Source of the DNA: Acinetobacter tianfuensis
GTDB taxonomy: Bacteria > Pseudomonadota > Gammaproteobacteria > Pseudomonadales > Moraxellaceae
DNA length: 64,000 nucleotides
Direction: 5' to 3'
NCBI RefSeq assembly: GCF_003611465.1
Contig: NZ_RAXV01000004.1
Span: 48,323 to 112,322, forward strand
Shown here: positions 1 through 11,436 of the stretch, piece by piece
How positions within the stretch are numbered: position 1 is the stretch's first letter
Layout of the letters: every line of letters starts with the position of its first letter
Notes under the pieces: model-generated
Seen by the model: the letters and a program-made list of their open reading frames with translations, nothing else
What the model was told of the DNA's origin: nothing
Databases searched by the model: none
Position numbers and translations under genes: made by a program

Positions 1-1712
<1,712 letters not shown>

Positions 1713-1749
1713 TTCTGAAAAAAACAATTTGTCTTCGGGCAATTCTCAG

Positions 1750-1781
1750 TTAGGATGAAAAACAGCTGTTTTTCATCCTAA
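1750..1781. repeat. Perfect 32-nt palindrome between thiC and nudF
   Basis: The arms TTAGGATGAAAAACAG and CTGTTTTTCATCCTAA are exact reverse complements of 16 nt each with no spacer. The palindrome ends two bases before the nudF ATG at 1784. It may be the thiC terminator (a T5 run lies in the right arm) or an operator. In RNA it would form a long hairpin needing a few unpaired loop bases, and it occupies the place where the nudF Shine-Dalgarno should be. Confidence 0.75.
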
Positions 1782-1783
1782 TA

Positions 1784-2410
1784 ATGCCTATGAATATTAT
1801 TAAACAAGCCTCTTATAACAACCAAGATTTTGCCATTGAAGGCCGTGAAACTGTATTTAAAGGCTTTATTCAAGTTGAAAAAGTCAGCCTGCGTTACCGC
1901 CTATTCAATCAAGATAGCTACAGCAATACGCTGCAGCGCGAATTGATCCGCCGTAAAGAAGCGGCCGGCGTCCTGCTTTATAGCCATTCACAGCAAAAAT
2001 TTGCTTTGATTGAGCAGTTCCGTATCGGCGCAATAGAGGATACTGAATCGGCTTGGCAGCTGGAAATTATTGCAGGTGTGCTGGATGGAGATGAATCACC
2101 AGAGAGCTGTATCCGCAGAGAAAGTCTAGAGGAGTCTGGCTGTCAAATAGATCAATTACAGCATCTATTCAGTTTTTATCCGTCTGCTGGCGCATGTTCA
2201 GAACTATTTCACTTATACAGCGCGGCAACTGTATTGCCAGATCAGGGCGGTATCTTCGGCATGCCAGAAGAAGGTGAAAATATTCAGCTGCATATTTTAA
2301 ATTATTCAGATCTGCCCGCTCTAATGACCAGCGGTCGGCTAAAGAATGCGCCTGTCATTATGGCCTTGCAATGGCTGCAGATGCACATTGATAATATGAA
2401 GAATGTCTAA
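1784..2410 (+). CDS. nudF: ADP-ribose pyrophosphatase, NudF-type Nudix hydrolase
   Basis: The protein (208 aa) hydrolyses ADP-ribose and related nucleotide sugars to AMP plus ribose-5-phosphate in the cytoplasm. A textbook Nudix box (G-x5-E-x7-RE-x2-EE-x-G) runs from about residue 98 to 120, with REsLEEsG at its centre. The preceding QFRIGAIE region resembles the QxR stretch of ADP-ribose pyrophosphatases. The next gene is cpdA; nudF-cpdA adjacency is also seen in enterobacteria, which supports the assignment. No Shine-Dalgarno is visible because the palindrome at 1750-1781 ends two bases upstream. A second in-frame ATG at 1790 is possible. The family is certain; the exact substrate is inferred. 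Confidence 0.9.
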   Translation: MPMNIIKQASYNNQDFAIEGRETVFKGFIQVEKVSLRYRLFNQDSYSNTLQRELIRRKEAAGVLLYSHSQQKFALIEQFRIGAIEDTESAWQLEIIAGVLDGDESPESCIRRESLEESGCQIDQLQHLFSFYPSAGACSELFHLYSAATVLPDQGGIFGMPEEGENIQLHILNYSDLPALMTSGRLKNAPVIMALQWLQMHIDNMKNV

Positions 2411-2420
2411 GGGGAAGGAC

Positions 2421-3230
2421 ATGCCTTTCATCACTCAGAGCAATAAAAGATCAGATTGGACGATCGTACAGATATCAGATACACACCTGATGGATCATCA
2501 GGATCTCAAATTTGTATCTATGAATCCTGAACAAAGTTTTCATGATGTCATTCATCATGTCCAAACACAGTTCCCCAAACTAGATGCTATTGTTCATACG
2601 GGTGATTTGGCTCAAGTTCCAGTGCAAAAAACCTATGACCGCTATCTGCAATTTATGCAGACACTCAACACGCCGCACTATCAAATTCCCGGCAACCATG
2701 ACCGCGCCGAAATTTTTCCTTTTCATGAGCAGGCAAACCGCGCTCACGCCATTCACTTTGGCGCGTGGACTATGGTGCTGTTAAACAGCGCGGTAAAAGG
2801 CAAAGTTGATGGCTGGGTCGCAGAAGCGCAGCTGCAGCAGCTGGATGAGCTGCTGAGCGCCCATCCTGAGCAGCATATCATTATTGCCTGCCACCATCAT
2901 CCTTTTGCCATGCAGTCACATTGGATAGATCAGCATAAATTGAAAAATGCGGAGCATTTGATGGACGTTATCGCAAAACATGCCAATGTGCGTATTGTGC
3001 TATGCGGTCATGTACATCAAGACTCGAGCAATACTTGGGAAAATGTACGATTTTTGTCAACACCTTCAACCAGTGTTCAATTTAAACCGCATAGCCCTAC
3101 TTTTGCACTTGATCAGGAACTGCCAGGCTATCGGGTACTGCATTTGTACAATGATGGCGCATTTGAAACCGAAGTATTTCGGGTGAAAATGACCCAACCG
3201 CAAATTAATGCAGAAATTTCAGGTTATTAA
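2421..3230 (+). CDS. cpdA: 3',5'-cyclic-AMP phosphodiesterase CpdA
   Basis: This is a calcineurin-like metallophosphoesterase that hydrolyses cAMP to AMP and lowers signalling through the CRP/Vfr-type regulator. The metal-binding motifs appear in order: DTH (ISDTHL), GD (HTGDLA), GNHD (IPGNHDRAE), then the ACHHHPF and CGHVHQD histidine motifs. I place the start at the ATG at 2421 (MPFITQ; 269 aa) because the purine-rich AAGGGGAAGGA lies just upstream. An in-frame ATG at 2403 would give 275 aa and overlap nudF by 8 bp but has no ribosome-binding site. It probably forms an operon with nudF. Acinetobacter carries a Vfr-like cAMP receptor, and a CRP-like site is visible at 63849 in this window. 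Confidence 0.9.
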   Translation: MPFITQSNKRSDWTIVQISDTHLMDHQDLKFVSMNPEQSFHDVIHHVQTQFPKLDAIVHTGDLAQVPVQKTYDRYLQFMQTLNTPHYQIPGNHDRAEIFPFHEQANRAHAIHFGAWTMVLLNSAVKGKVDGWVAEAQLQQLDELLSAHPEQHIIIACHHHPFAMQSHWIDQHKLKNAEHLMDVIAKHANVRIVLCGHVHQDSSNTWENVRFLSTPSTSVQFKPHSPTFALDQELPGYRVLHLYNDGAFETEVFRVKMTQPQINAEISGY

Positions 3231-3436
3231 CTTTGCAATTTGTTTTTTTTCCTTTACTTTATGACGTCAAATGGAATAGTGATATAAATAATCCAAACAC
3301 CAGGGCTGTTAAAAGGGAAAAAAAGTCTATATGATGACGGCCCCCGAGGGGGAAACTCCTTGAAGGGTGGATATAACATGCATATCACCATATTTTTTGC
3401 GTATAAAATATACGTATATGATGAGGATTGCCCTAT

Positions 3437-3964
3437 ATGGCGAATGATAACCAAAATCAAGTTTTAGACGAACAAACTGATATTGCAGAAGAAAAGGCTG
3501 TAAAACGCGTGCGTAAAACTAAGCCTAAGGCTGCTGATGGCGGCTTTGCTGCAAGCTTGTTTGGTATTGAGCCTTATCAGCTGAAGAAAAATGAAGAATA
3601 CATGTCTGAAGGCCAGCTTGTGCACTTCCGCCAAATTCTTTTAGCATGGAAAGCTGAGCTGATGTCTGAAGTAGACCGCACGCTAAATACCATGCAGGAT
3701 GAAAATACTGCGCTTCCTGACGTAAACGACCGCGCAACGCAAGAAGAAGAGTTTGCGATTGAGCTTCGTACACGTGACCGTGAGCGTAAATTGATCCGTA
3801 AAATTGAACAGTCAATCGAAGCGATCAAAAATGATGACTACGGTTTCTGTGAAACTTGCGGTATCGAAATCGGTTTACGCCGCCTCGAAGCGCGTCCAAC
3901 TGCAACTTTATGTATCGACTGTAAAACACTTGCAGAGATCAAAGAGAAGCAAAATAACGGTTAA
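3437..3964 (+). CDS. dksA: RNA polymerase-binding transcription factor DksA
   Basis: DksA binds the RNA polymerase secondary channel and, with ppGpp, represses rRNA promoters and activates amino acid promoters. The start is the ATG at 3437 (MANDNQ; 175 aa), chosen over a TTG at 3428 because AGGA at 3424-3427 is correctly spaced from it. The N-terminal 35 residues are Lys-rich and low in complexity. A coiled coil follows, with the acidic tip DVNDRA (D95 and D98 of the DxxDxA motif). The C-terminal zinc finger is complete, with Cys138, Cys141, Cys159 and Cys162 (CETC, CIDC). At 175 residues it is somewhat longer than the E. coli protein of about 151, the excess being N-terminal. gluQ follows directly, as in many gammaproteobacteria. 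Confidence 0.96.
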   Translation: MANDNQNQVLDEQTDIAEEKAVKRVRKTKPKAADGGFAASLFGIEPYQLKKNEEYMSEGQLVHFRQILLAWKAELMSEVDRTLNTMQDENTALPDVNDRATQEEEFAIELRTRDRERKLIRKIEQSIEAIKNDDYGFCETCGIEIGLRRLEARPTATLCIDCKTLAEIKEKQNNG

Positions 3965-3968
3965 TTCT

Positions 3969-4886
3969 GTGTTGAGTAATTCCTCCCTAGCCCCCCCTTT
4001 AAAAAAGGGAGGGAAAGTTGCAGAGCATTACGCGGGCCGGTTTGCGCCATCGCCAACTGGCCCTTTGCATTTCGGTTCTTTAATTACCGCTGTTGCCAGT
4101 TACTGCGATGCCAAAGCGCATCAGGGGCAATGGATTGTTCGTATTGAAGATACCGACATCCCCCGTATCTACCCAAACAGCGAAGAACATATTTTAAAAT
4201 GTTTAGATGCTTTTGAATTCGAATCTGATGTTGAAATCATTTATCAACGACAACGCCTAGATCTCTACGAATCTGTCCTCGAACAACTCAAACAAAATAA
4301 TCTGGTCTATGCCTGTGAATGTACGCGCAAGATGTTGGGTTCAAACCACATCTATGCAGGAACATGCCGAGAAAAGCATTTAGATTTCCAAAATCAAGCC
4401 ATCCGCATCAAAGTTTCAGCGCAAAATATTTGTTTTAATGATCGCTTACAAGGCCAGCATTGTTCTAACCTTCAACATGACTTAGGCGATTTTGTTCTCA
4501 AACGTCGTGATGGCATTATTAATTATCAACTGGCTGTGGTGGTTGATGATTATCTGCAAGGGATGACCCATGTCGTACGCGGTGCAGACTTATTGGATAA
4601 TACCGAACGTCAAATTTGGCTTGGGCAATGTCTAGGCTATCCAAAATTGGAATATATGCACCTGCCTCTTGCAATGAATGATCAAGGGCAAAAGTTATCC
4701 AAGCAAAATCTTGCACATGCCATCGATACCCAACATGCTCCCGAATTGCTTTTACAAGCGATTACAGCGCTTGGACAGCCTCCTGTAGACTTAGATCAGC
4801 CACATCAAATGCTTGCTCAAGCTGTCGCACAATGGGATATCCAAAAAATTCCTAAGGGCACTGAGCTGAACGCCATATTTGTATAA
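3969..4886 (+). CDS. gluQ: Glutamyl-Q tRNA(Asp) synthetase
   Basis: GluQ is a truncated GluRS-like enzyme lacking the anticodon-binding domain. It attaches glutamate to queuosine in tRNA(Asp). The class I signature GRFAPSPTGPLHFGS is at about residues 23-37 and KLSKQN is the KMSKS-like motif. The CEC, Tyr and Cys zinc ligands (YACECT, YAGTC) are present. No ATG is available: the only starts after the dksA stop are GTG 3969 (305 aa) and TTG 3972, and neither has a clear ribosome-binding site. The first 16 or so residues (SLAPPLKKGGK) are translated from the palindromic repeat at 3981-4014, so the native N-terminus appears to have been rewritten by a repeat. The enzyme core is intact. The start is less certain than the identity. 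Confidence 0.88.
   Translation: MLSNSSLAPPLKKGGKVAEHYAGRFAPSPTGPLHFGSLITAVASYCDAKAHQGQWIVRIEDTDIPRIYPNSEEHILKCLDAFEFESDVEIIYQRQRLDLYESVLEQLKQNNLVYACECTRKMLGSNHIYAGTCREKHLDFQNQAIRIKVSAQNICFNDRLQGQHCSNLQHDLGDFVLKRRDGIINYQLAVVVDDYLQGMTHVVRGADLLDNTERQIWLGQCLGYPKLEYMHLPLAMNDQGQKLSKQNLAHAIDTQHAPELLLQAITALGQPPVDLDQPHQMLAQAVAQWDIQKIPKGTELNAIFV
3981..4014. repeat. Short G/C-run palindromic repeat fused to the 5' end of gluQ
   Basis: CCCCCCCTTT (3991-4000) pairs with AAAGGGAGGG (4004-4013) with one mismatch, flanked by TCCTCCCTAG. From memory, short imperfect palindromes of this kind are scattered in Acinetobacter and other genomes and often translate as APPLKKGG when read through. There is no T-tract, so it is not a normal terminator. 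It is open in the gluQ frame and encodes that protein's extreme N-terminus. Confidence 0.7.
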
Positions 4887-4893
4887 CAGACAT

Positions 4894-6228
4894 TCACTGC
4901 ATATTTAACCTCATATCAGCCTGCAGATACTGCAGCCTGATATACTGCATAAACGTCAAAATACTGTCCAGCACCAAACTAAGGCCAAAAATCAGTAATA
5001 TATTGGCTAAAGTCACGGTAAAGAACTGCATGGAATATAAAATATAGGCGGAGCCGTAAAACAAAGTATTGATGATTATGGTCTGATACAAAATCAAATC
5101 GATACGGCCTATCCCGTAAAAATACTGATCCAGCACACTATTCCATGCAAACAGCATATAACAGCCGATCATCCCCATCGCCAATTGCGTGATTTTCTGC
5201 GCATGCTCGACTCCCATAACATGATAAATAAATCCATTCCACCACGGCATGCTGCATAACCAAGCAAAAATAATACCTGTCATTAAGATTAAATAAGCGC
5301 TTATTTTTGCCCTGCTCAGCCCCTGATGAATAGCCGCATCCTGCTTGACGAGCTGCGCGATGGCAAAAACCGGCAGCAATAGCCACCCCCAGATAAATTG
5401 ATTCATCAGCCAGAAATCACCAGAACTTTCAGCCATATTGATCATTTTCAGAATAATCAGCGCAAATACCGTATTACGAATACCAGACTCAATACAGGAA
5501 ATGGCGGCTTTCTGATAATACTTATTGAGCCATACATGCTGTCTAAACTGAATATGATGAAAACGCACCCCTTGAGCATAAAGGGCAGCGCAGGAAATAC
5601 CAGCCAGAACCAAACTCACTGCAATATTACATAAAGCAACCCCAGTCAGACCAAGCTGTAAAGAAAAACTGAACGAACTGACCAGCACACTATCTAAAAT
5701 CAGAATCAGCGCACTTTGCAGCATTAACAGCAGATAAAGAAATTTACGCTGATTTTGCAAGATTAAAATGAGCTGAAAATAACTGAATAGACTAGAGAAT
5801 AGAATTGCAGCAGCTTCTAAGCGCATATACTGAACCGTCTGCAAATACAAATCTGTACGCTGGTGCATAAAGCTGACTGTATTCGGCACAAAGATCAAAA
5901 ATAGTACGGTTACAACCAAATAAACAGCCAAAAAAAGGCTTAAAGTTACTGCAATCCTTTGCCGCCACAGCACTTTATCTTGAATAACCTGGCCTAAAAT
6001 AAATGCTAAGGGCAATAGCAATGCTTCATTCAGCACTTCATACAAGAGTGATAGCCAAGTGACCTGAGCAGCAATATTGAAGGCGGAATCATCATCAATT
6101 TGCCCAATCCAATAAATACGGGAAGTCGAATACAGCAATGGAATGAGACTGCCTAAAGCCAAGAACAATAATAATTTATAATTAATACCTGCCAGCGCCC
6201 GAACAAGCAAAAAGCTGTTTTTTTTCAT
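4894..6228 (-). CDS. Putative MATE/MOP-superfamily membrane transporter
   Basis: This 444-aa protein has about twelve hydrophobic segments in two similar halves separated by a basic loop (about residues 215-235, RFHHIQFRQHVWLNKYYQKA). That is the pattern of MATE and polysaccharide-type flippases of the MOP superfamily. The N-terminus (MKKNSFLLVRALAGINYK) is positively charged and has no cleavable signal. I see no motif that defines the substrate, so drug/cation antiport and lipid-linked flipping both remain possible. It converges on gluQ with only 7 bp between the stops. Upstream lies the ftsW terminator at 6254-6289, so it is a separate unit from murD-ftsW. Its start is immediately after a run of A/T with little Shine-Dalgarno. 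Fold confidence is moderate; function is unknown. Confidence 0.6.
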   Translation of the reverse strand: MKKNSFLLVRALAGINYKLLLFLALGSLIPLLYSTSRIYWIGQIDDDSAFNIAAQVTWLSLLYEVLNEALLLPLAFILGQVIQDKVLWRQRIAVTLSLFLAVYLVVTVLFLIFVPNTVSFMHQRTDLYLQTVQYMRLEAAAILFSSLFSYFQLILILQNQRKFLYLLLMLQSALILILDSVLVSSFSFSLQLGLTGVALCNIAVSLVLAGISCAALYAQGVRFHHIQFRQHVWLNKYYQKAAISCIESGIRNTVFALIILKMINMAESSGDFWLMNQFIWGWLLLPVFAIAQLVKQDAAIHQGLSRAKISAYLILMTGIIFAWLCSMPWWNGFIYHVMGVEHAQKITQLAMGMIGCYMLFAWNSVLDQYFYGIGRIDLILYQTIIINTLFYGSAYILYSMQFFTVTLANILLIFGLSLVLDSILTFMQYIRLQYLQADMRLNMQ

Positions 6229-6253
6229 TTTTTATATTGCCAATCGAAATCAT

Positions 6254-6289
6254 AAAAAACCTGCTGACACTTTATAGCCAACAGGTTTA
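6254..6289 (-). terminator. Terminator downstream of ftsW
   Basis: On the minus strand AACCTGTTGGC pairs with GTCAGCAGGTT (11 bp with two G-T pairs) and is followed by TTTTTATG. It ends the murD-ftsW transcript. Confidence 0.65.
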
Positions 6290-6314
6290 ATAAAATCAAG
6301 GTGTTGCAAACAAT

Positions 6315-7511
6315 TTAGAAGCTTGATTCCTCTTTACTCGGATTAACCTGATTGGTTGTGCTTTCGATTTTCAGCACAAGACTGATCATGACTGCGCACA
6401 TAATTAATGATGAACCGCCATAACTGATAAATGGCAGTGTTAGGCCTTTGGTCGGCAGCATACCCATGTTCATGCCTGCATTTACCAGAACTTGCAGCAG
6501 AAAAATAATACTGATGCCGTAAGCCAAATAGCCTGCACGCAGATACTGATGGCGCAGCGCGCGATGACCGATTTTAATGCAGCAAACCACCACAATAAAT
6601 GACAGCAGCAATACCGTGCTGATACCGAAGAAACCGAACTCCTCACCTAAAATAGCCAGCATGAAGTCTGTATGCGCCTCAGGCAGATAAGACATTTTTT
6701 GGATACTGTGCCCTAAACCAACCCCAAACCACTCCCCGCGGCCAAAAGCCATTAAGGCATTCGACAGCTGATAGCCTGTACCGAGCGGATCTGCCCATGG
6801 GTTGGTAAAAGATAATGCCCGCTGCAAACGGTATGGCTCAAAAACAATCGCGATGACCAAGCCAGCGACAATAAACAGCAAGAAAGCAATAAACTGAACG
6901 GCTGGCGCTCCTGCTAAAAAGAACACGCCGAGAATCATCAAAACAATAACCGCAGTTGCGCCCAAATCCGGCTCTGCCAAAATCAAGCCCACGGTAATAA
7001 TCATCACAACCCCAAGCCTGACAAGGCCGGAAACACTATTTCTGACTTCCTCAGCTCGGCGCACAACATAGTCGGCTGTAAAAATCGCCATCATGACCTT
7101 CGCAACCTCTGAAGCCTGCAAGGTAAAGCCAGCAATCCTGATCCAGCGCGTCGAGCCGTTTACCTCCGTTCCCGCCACCAGCACCACTGCCAGCAGTAAA
7201 ATCGTCAGTATCCAAAGTGGAAAGGTATTATTGAACCAAACATTCAGCGGCACTTTATACACCGCAAGTGCGCAAATACTTGCCACAAAAATAGAAATGC
7301 CATGACGGCTGACATAGTGAAATGCATTTTCATGCAAACGGGCCGCATACGGCATTGAAGCCGATGCCACCATAATTGAACCAATACACAGCAGCGCCAA
7401 TACACTGAAAATCAGCACATTGCGCGTTGTCACTTCGGCAGGCAGCCGAGGCGCCCACCGTTCATAGACTGCATTTATTTTACTGATGGTCGTCTGAGCT
7501 AACCCAGCCAT
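6315..7511 (-). CDS. ftsW: Peptidoglycan glycosyltransferase FtsW
   Basis: FtsW is the SEDS-family septal peptidoglycan polymerase that works with FtsI in the divisome. The protein (398 aa) has about ten membrane segments after a cytoplasmic N-terminus of about 30 residues. The SEDS signature is near the C-terminus (GMLPTKGLTLPFISYGGSS), and the EVNGSTRWI and LPEAHTDF motifs are present. murD ends 21 bp upstream on the same strand, so the two form the remnant of the dcw cluster found in Acinetobacter, where murD-ftsW is detached from murG-murC-ddl-ftsQAZ. It differs from the rod-shape paralogue RodA by its context next to murD. Confidence 0.95.
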   Translation of the reverse strand: MAGLAQTTISKINAVYERWAPRLPAEVTTRNVLIFSVLALLCIGSIMVASASMPYAARLHENAFHYVSRHGISIFVASICALAVYKVPLNVWFNNTFPLWILTILLLAVVLVAGTEVNGSTRWIRIAGFTLQASEVAKVMMAIFTADYVVRRAEEVRNSVSGLVRLGVVMIITVGLILAEPDLGATAVIVLMILGVFFLAGAPAVQFIAFLLFIVAGLVIAIVFEPYRLQRALSFTNPWADPLGTGYQLSNALMAFGRGEWFGVGLGHSIQKMSYLPEAHTDFMLAILGEEFGFFGISTVLLLSFIVVVCCIKIGHRALRHQYLRAGYLAYGISIIFLLQVLVNAGMNMGMLPTKGLTLPFISYGGSSLIMCAVMISLVLKIESTTNQVNPSKEESSF

Positions 7512-7532
7512 ACAACTTTCCTTATCATTCTT

Positions 7533-8900
<1,368 letters not shown>

Positions 8901-8982
8901 TTATTTATCTGACGAAATGTTAGCACTTTGCTGTTTTGAATGCTTTTGTGTTTTTGCGTTCTCTCTCTTTTTTTGTGTCAGT

Positions 8983-9020
8983 GCGTAAAAAAGCCGTCCT
9001 GATGGACGGCTTTTTTACGC
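8983..9020. terminator. Strong bidirectional terminator between feo operon and murD
   Basis: GCGTAAAAAAGCCGTCC (8983-8999) pairs perfectly over 17 bp with GGACGGCTTTTTTACGC (9004-9020) around a TGAT loop, with A6/T6 tracts on both sides. It lies just after the last gene of the feo operon and ahead of murD. Confidence 0.9.
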
Positions 9021-9037
9021 AATTGGCAATACCCTGC

Positions 9038-9289
9038 TTATTTCCACTTTACAGCCTGCACTTCAGGCGCTTTTGGCTTGCTTTCATCCGAGGCCGGACA
9101 TCCGCAGCTGCCGCCGCAGCCAGCTGCCACTTTCGGCTTAAGCCACTTAGCCAGCGCATGCCAGCCTTTAGCTTCACAGCTGTTTGAAAGCGTGAGGAAA
9201 ACTGAGCCTGACGTTTTTGGAAACACCTTCTTAAACACCACAACCGCGCTCCACAGCACCAATGCAGCTACAATTAGAATTTCAATCAT
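9038..9289 (-). CDS. FeoB-associated Cys-rich small membrane protein
   Basis: This 83-aa protein has one N-terminal membrane helix (about residues 3-19, IEILIVAALVLWSAVVVF), then a basic stretch, a tryptophan-containing amphipathic part and a Cys cluster CGGSCGCP at about residues 58-65. Such small proteins commonly follow feoB in gammaproteobacteria (FeoB-associated Cys-rich protein/DUF6587-type). It starts 19 bp after the feoB stop, in the position of feoC, but has no winged-helix. A role in ferrous iron handling at the FeoB pore, for example metal binding or redox sensing by the Cys cluster, is inferred from context only. Confidence 0.75.
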   Translation of the reverse strand: MIEILIVAALVLWSAVVVFKKVFPKTSGSVFLTLSNSCEAKGWHALAKWLKPKVAAGCGGSCGCPASDESKPKAPEVQAVKWK

Positions 9290-9308
9290 CTCAGTCTCCT
9301 AACTCACC

Positions 9309-11165
9309 TTAAGCAAAATAATGTGAAGCAATTTGATAGGTCAAAAATGACATAAAGTATGCCAAACCAAATAGATATAAAGTCATAAAGCCCACAGTTT
9401 TCCATGAGCCTGTTTCACGCTTTACAGTCGCCAGCGTCGCCAAACAATGCGGCGCGTAAATAAACCAAACCAATAGTGATAAACCAGTAGCAACTGACCA
9501 GCCAAGATCGCCGCTGCTGCTGATCAGCGCAGCAAGGCCTTCTGACATTGCATCGTCATCTACTGCAGACAGCGCATAGACTGTGCCTAAAGCAGCAACG
9601 ACCACTTCTCGCGCAGCCATTGCAGGAATTAAAGCAATACAAATCTGCCAGTTGAAACCTAGCGGTGCAAAAATCGGCTGCAGCAAATGCCCCAGCATAC
9701 CGGCAAATGAATAATCAATTTCAGGTAAAGCCGCGCCTTCAGGGGCTTGCGGGAAGGCACATAAGAACCAAAGTAAAATAGACAAAGCAAAGATAATGCC
9801 GCCGACACGCTTTAAAAAGATTTTGGCGCGGTCCAGCAAACCAATCCAAACGTTCTTTAAATCTGGAAAACGGTAGCTGGGCAATTCCATCAGCAGCATA
9901 TGCTGCGCTTTATCTTTACTGAAAAACTTAATCACAAATGAAACACATAGCGCACTTACAATGCCCGCCATATATAAGCCGAACAGTACAAGACCTTGCA
10001 GGTTAAAAATTCCAGCAATCGTCTGTTCTGGAATGAATGCAGCAATCAGCAGCGCATACACAGGCAAGCGCGCAGAACAGGTCATCAGCGGCGCAACAAA
10101 AATTGTCGTCAAGCGGTCACGCGGATCACTGATAGTACGAGAAGCCATGATGCCCGGAATAGCGCACGCAAAACTTGACAGCAGGGGAATAAAAGCACGG
10201 CCAGAAAGACCGGCTTTAAACATCAGCTTATCCAGCAAGAAAGCTGCTCGCGGCAAATAGCCGGACTCTTCCAGCACTAGAATAAAGAAGAATAAAATTA
10301 AAATTTGCGGCAAGAAGACAATCACACCGCCAGCGCCGGCAATAATACCGTCAACAACTAAACTGTTAAGCAGCGGACTGGCAATACTGCCGTCAACCTG
10401 TTCACCCAGCCAGCCAAACAGCGCTTCAATACCGTCCATAAATGGCGCAGCCCAAGCAAATACGGCTTGGAAAACGACAAACATCATCACTGCAAGGCTG
10501 ACTAAGCCAAGCACAGGATGTAAAAATATTTTGTCTAGAAATACCGAGCGCTTATCATCTTGCTCAATGAAATGCACAGTATCTTTGACAATTGCTTCAA
10601 TTTTTTCGTGGTCACTGCCTTTTAAACCGGTCAGCTCTGTATTTGGAGCAGCATATTTGCCTTGATCCAAAGCATTCATCAAATTTTCAATGCCGGATTG
10701 ACGCACTGCAACCGTTTCAACCACAGGAATGCCTAGACGCTCAGACAGCTTTTGCGTGTTAATTTGCATACCGCGGCGGCGCGCTTCGTCCATCATATTC
10801 AGCACAAGCAGCATAGGTCTGCCCAGCTCAACCATTTCAAGCACCAAGCCAAGATGCAATTTTAAGTTGGTTGCATCAACTACGCATAAAAATGCATCCT
10901 GCTGACCTTCTTCTGCAATTTTGCCCTGCACAACATCACGGGTGATTTCTTCATCTGGACTCGTGGCATCCAAACTGTACGTACCGGGCAAATCCAGCAC
11001 ACGCACAGCTTTGCCTGAAGGCAAGCTAAAGTGGCCCACTTTGCGCTCAACCGTTACACCTGCATAATTGCCTACTTTTTGCCGCGTACCCGTTAAATGG
11101 TTGAATAATGAAGTCTTACCGCAGTTTGGATTACCTACAAGGGCAACACGTAAGGTATCACTCAT
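9309..11165 (-). CDS. feoB: Ferrous iron transporter FeoB
   Basis: FeoB takes up Fe2+ across the inner membrane, driven by or gated by its cytosolic G domain. The protein is 618 aa, shorter than E. coli FeoB (773). G motifs are clear: G1 GNPNCGKTS (11-19), G2 threonine in YAGVTVERK, G3 DLPG and G4 NMMD. The membrane half carries the two Gate-type motifs around LPRAAFLLDK and AIPGIMASRT. It overlaps feoA by 4 bp, indicating translational coupling. The shorter length comes mainly from a compact linker and C-terminus. Confidence 0.96.
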   Translation of the reverse strand: MSDTLRVALVGNPNCGKTSLFNHLTGTRQKVGNYAGVTVERKVGHFSLPSGKAVRVLDLPGTYSLDATSPDEEITRDVVQGKIAEEGQQDAFLCVVDATNLKLHLGLVLEMVELGRPMLLVLNMMDEARRRGMQINTQKLSERLGIPVVETVAVRQSGIENLMNALDQGKYAAPNTELTGLKGSDHEKIEAIVKDTVHFIEQDDKRSVFLDKIFLHPVLGLVSLAVMMFVVFQAVFAWAAPFMDGIEALFGWLGEQVDGSIASPLLNSLVVDGIIAGAGGVIVFLPQILILFFFILVLEESGYLPRAAFLLDKLMFKAGLSGRAFIPLLSSFACAIPGIMASRTISDPRDRLTTIFVAPLMTCSARLPVYALLIAAFIPEQTIAGIFNLQGLVLFGLYMAGIVSALCVSFVIKFFSKDKAQHMLLMELPSYRFPDLKNVWIGLLDRAKIFLKRVGGIIFALSILLWFLCAFPQAPEGAALPEIDYSFAGMLGHLLQPIFAPLGFNWQICIALIPAMAAREVVVAALGTVYALSAVDDDAMSEGLAALISSSGDLGWSVATGLSLLVWFIYAPHCLATLATVKRETGSWKTVGFMTLYLFGLAYFMSFLTYQIASHYFA

Positions 11166-11410
11166 GCAGATACTCCTTGAATTTCCACTTTTTCAGCTTC
11201 CGCTTTTCTTAAAGCAAAGCGTGTAAAACCAACCTGAATTAAAATAGGATCGCCGCCAAAGAGCCCTTTGGTAATTACCTGTACTTTTGTACCCGTTACA
11301 AAGCCAAGCGTTTCTAAACGGCTGGCAACCATATCGGAAGTACCATCAGCTGTGCGGTGCACTTGCGTAATGATGGCAGATTGTTTGACTTTCAAATCAG
11401 ATAAACGCAC
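11162..11410 (-). CDS. feoA: Ferrous iron transport protein A (FeoA)
   Basis: FeoA is a small SH3-like cytosolic partner of FeoB. I start it at GTG 11410 (MRLSDLKVKQ; 82 aa) because AGGG lies 9 nt upstream and the family begins at this point. A longer frame from a TTG at 11467 would translate through the promoter and Fur-like site and is unlikely. The motifs LETLGFVTGTKVQV and GDPILIQVGFTRFALRKAEA match the FeoA core. It is the first gene of the operon feoA-feoB-Cys-rich protein and overlaps feoB by 4 bp. Confidence 0.9.
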   Translation of the reverse strand: MRLSDLKVKQSAIITQVHRTADGTSDMVASRLETLGFVTGTKVQVITKGLFGGDPILIQVGFTRFALRKAEAEKVEIQGVSA

Positions 11411-11436
11411 CGGACCCAACCCTAAAAATTTTGAAT

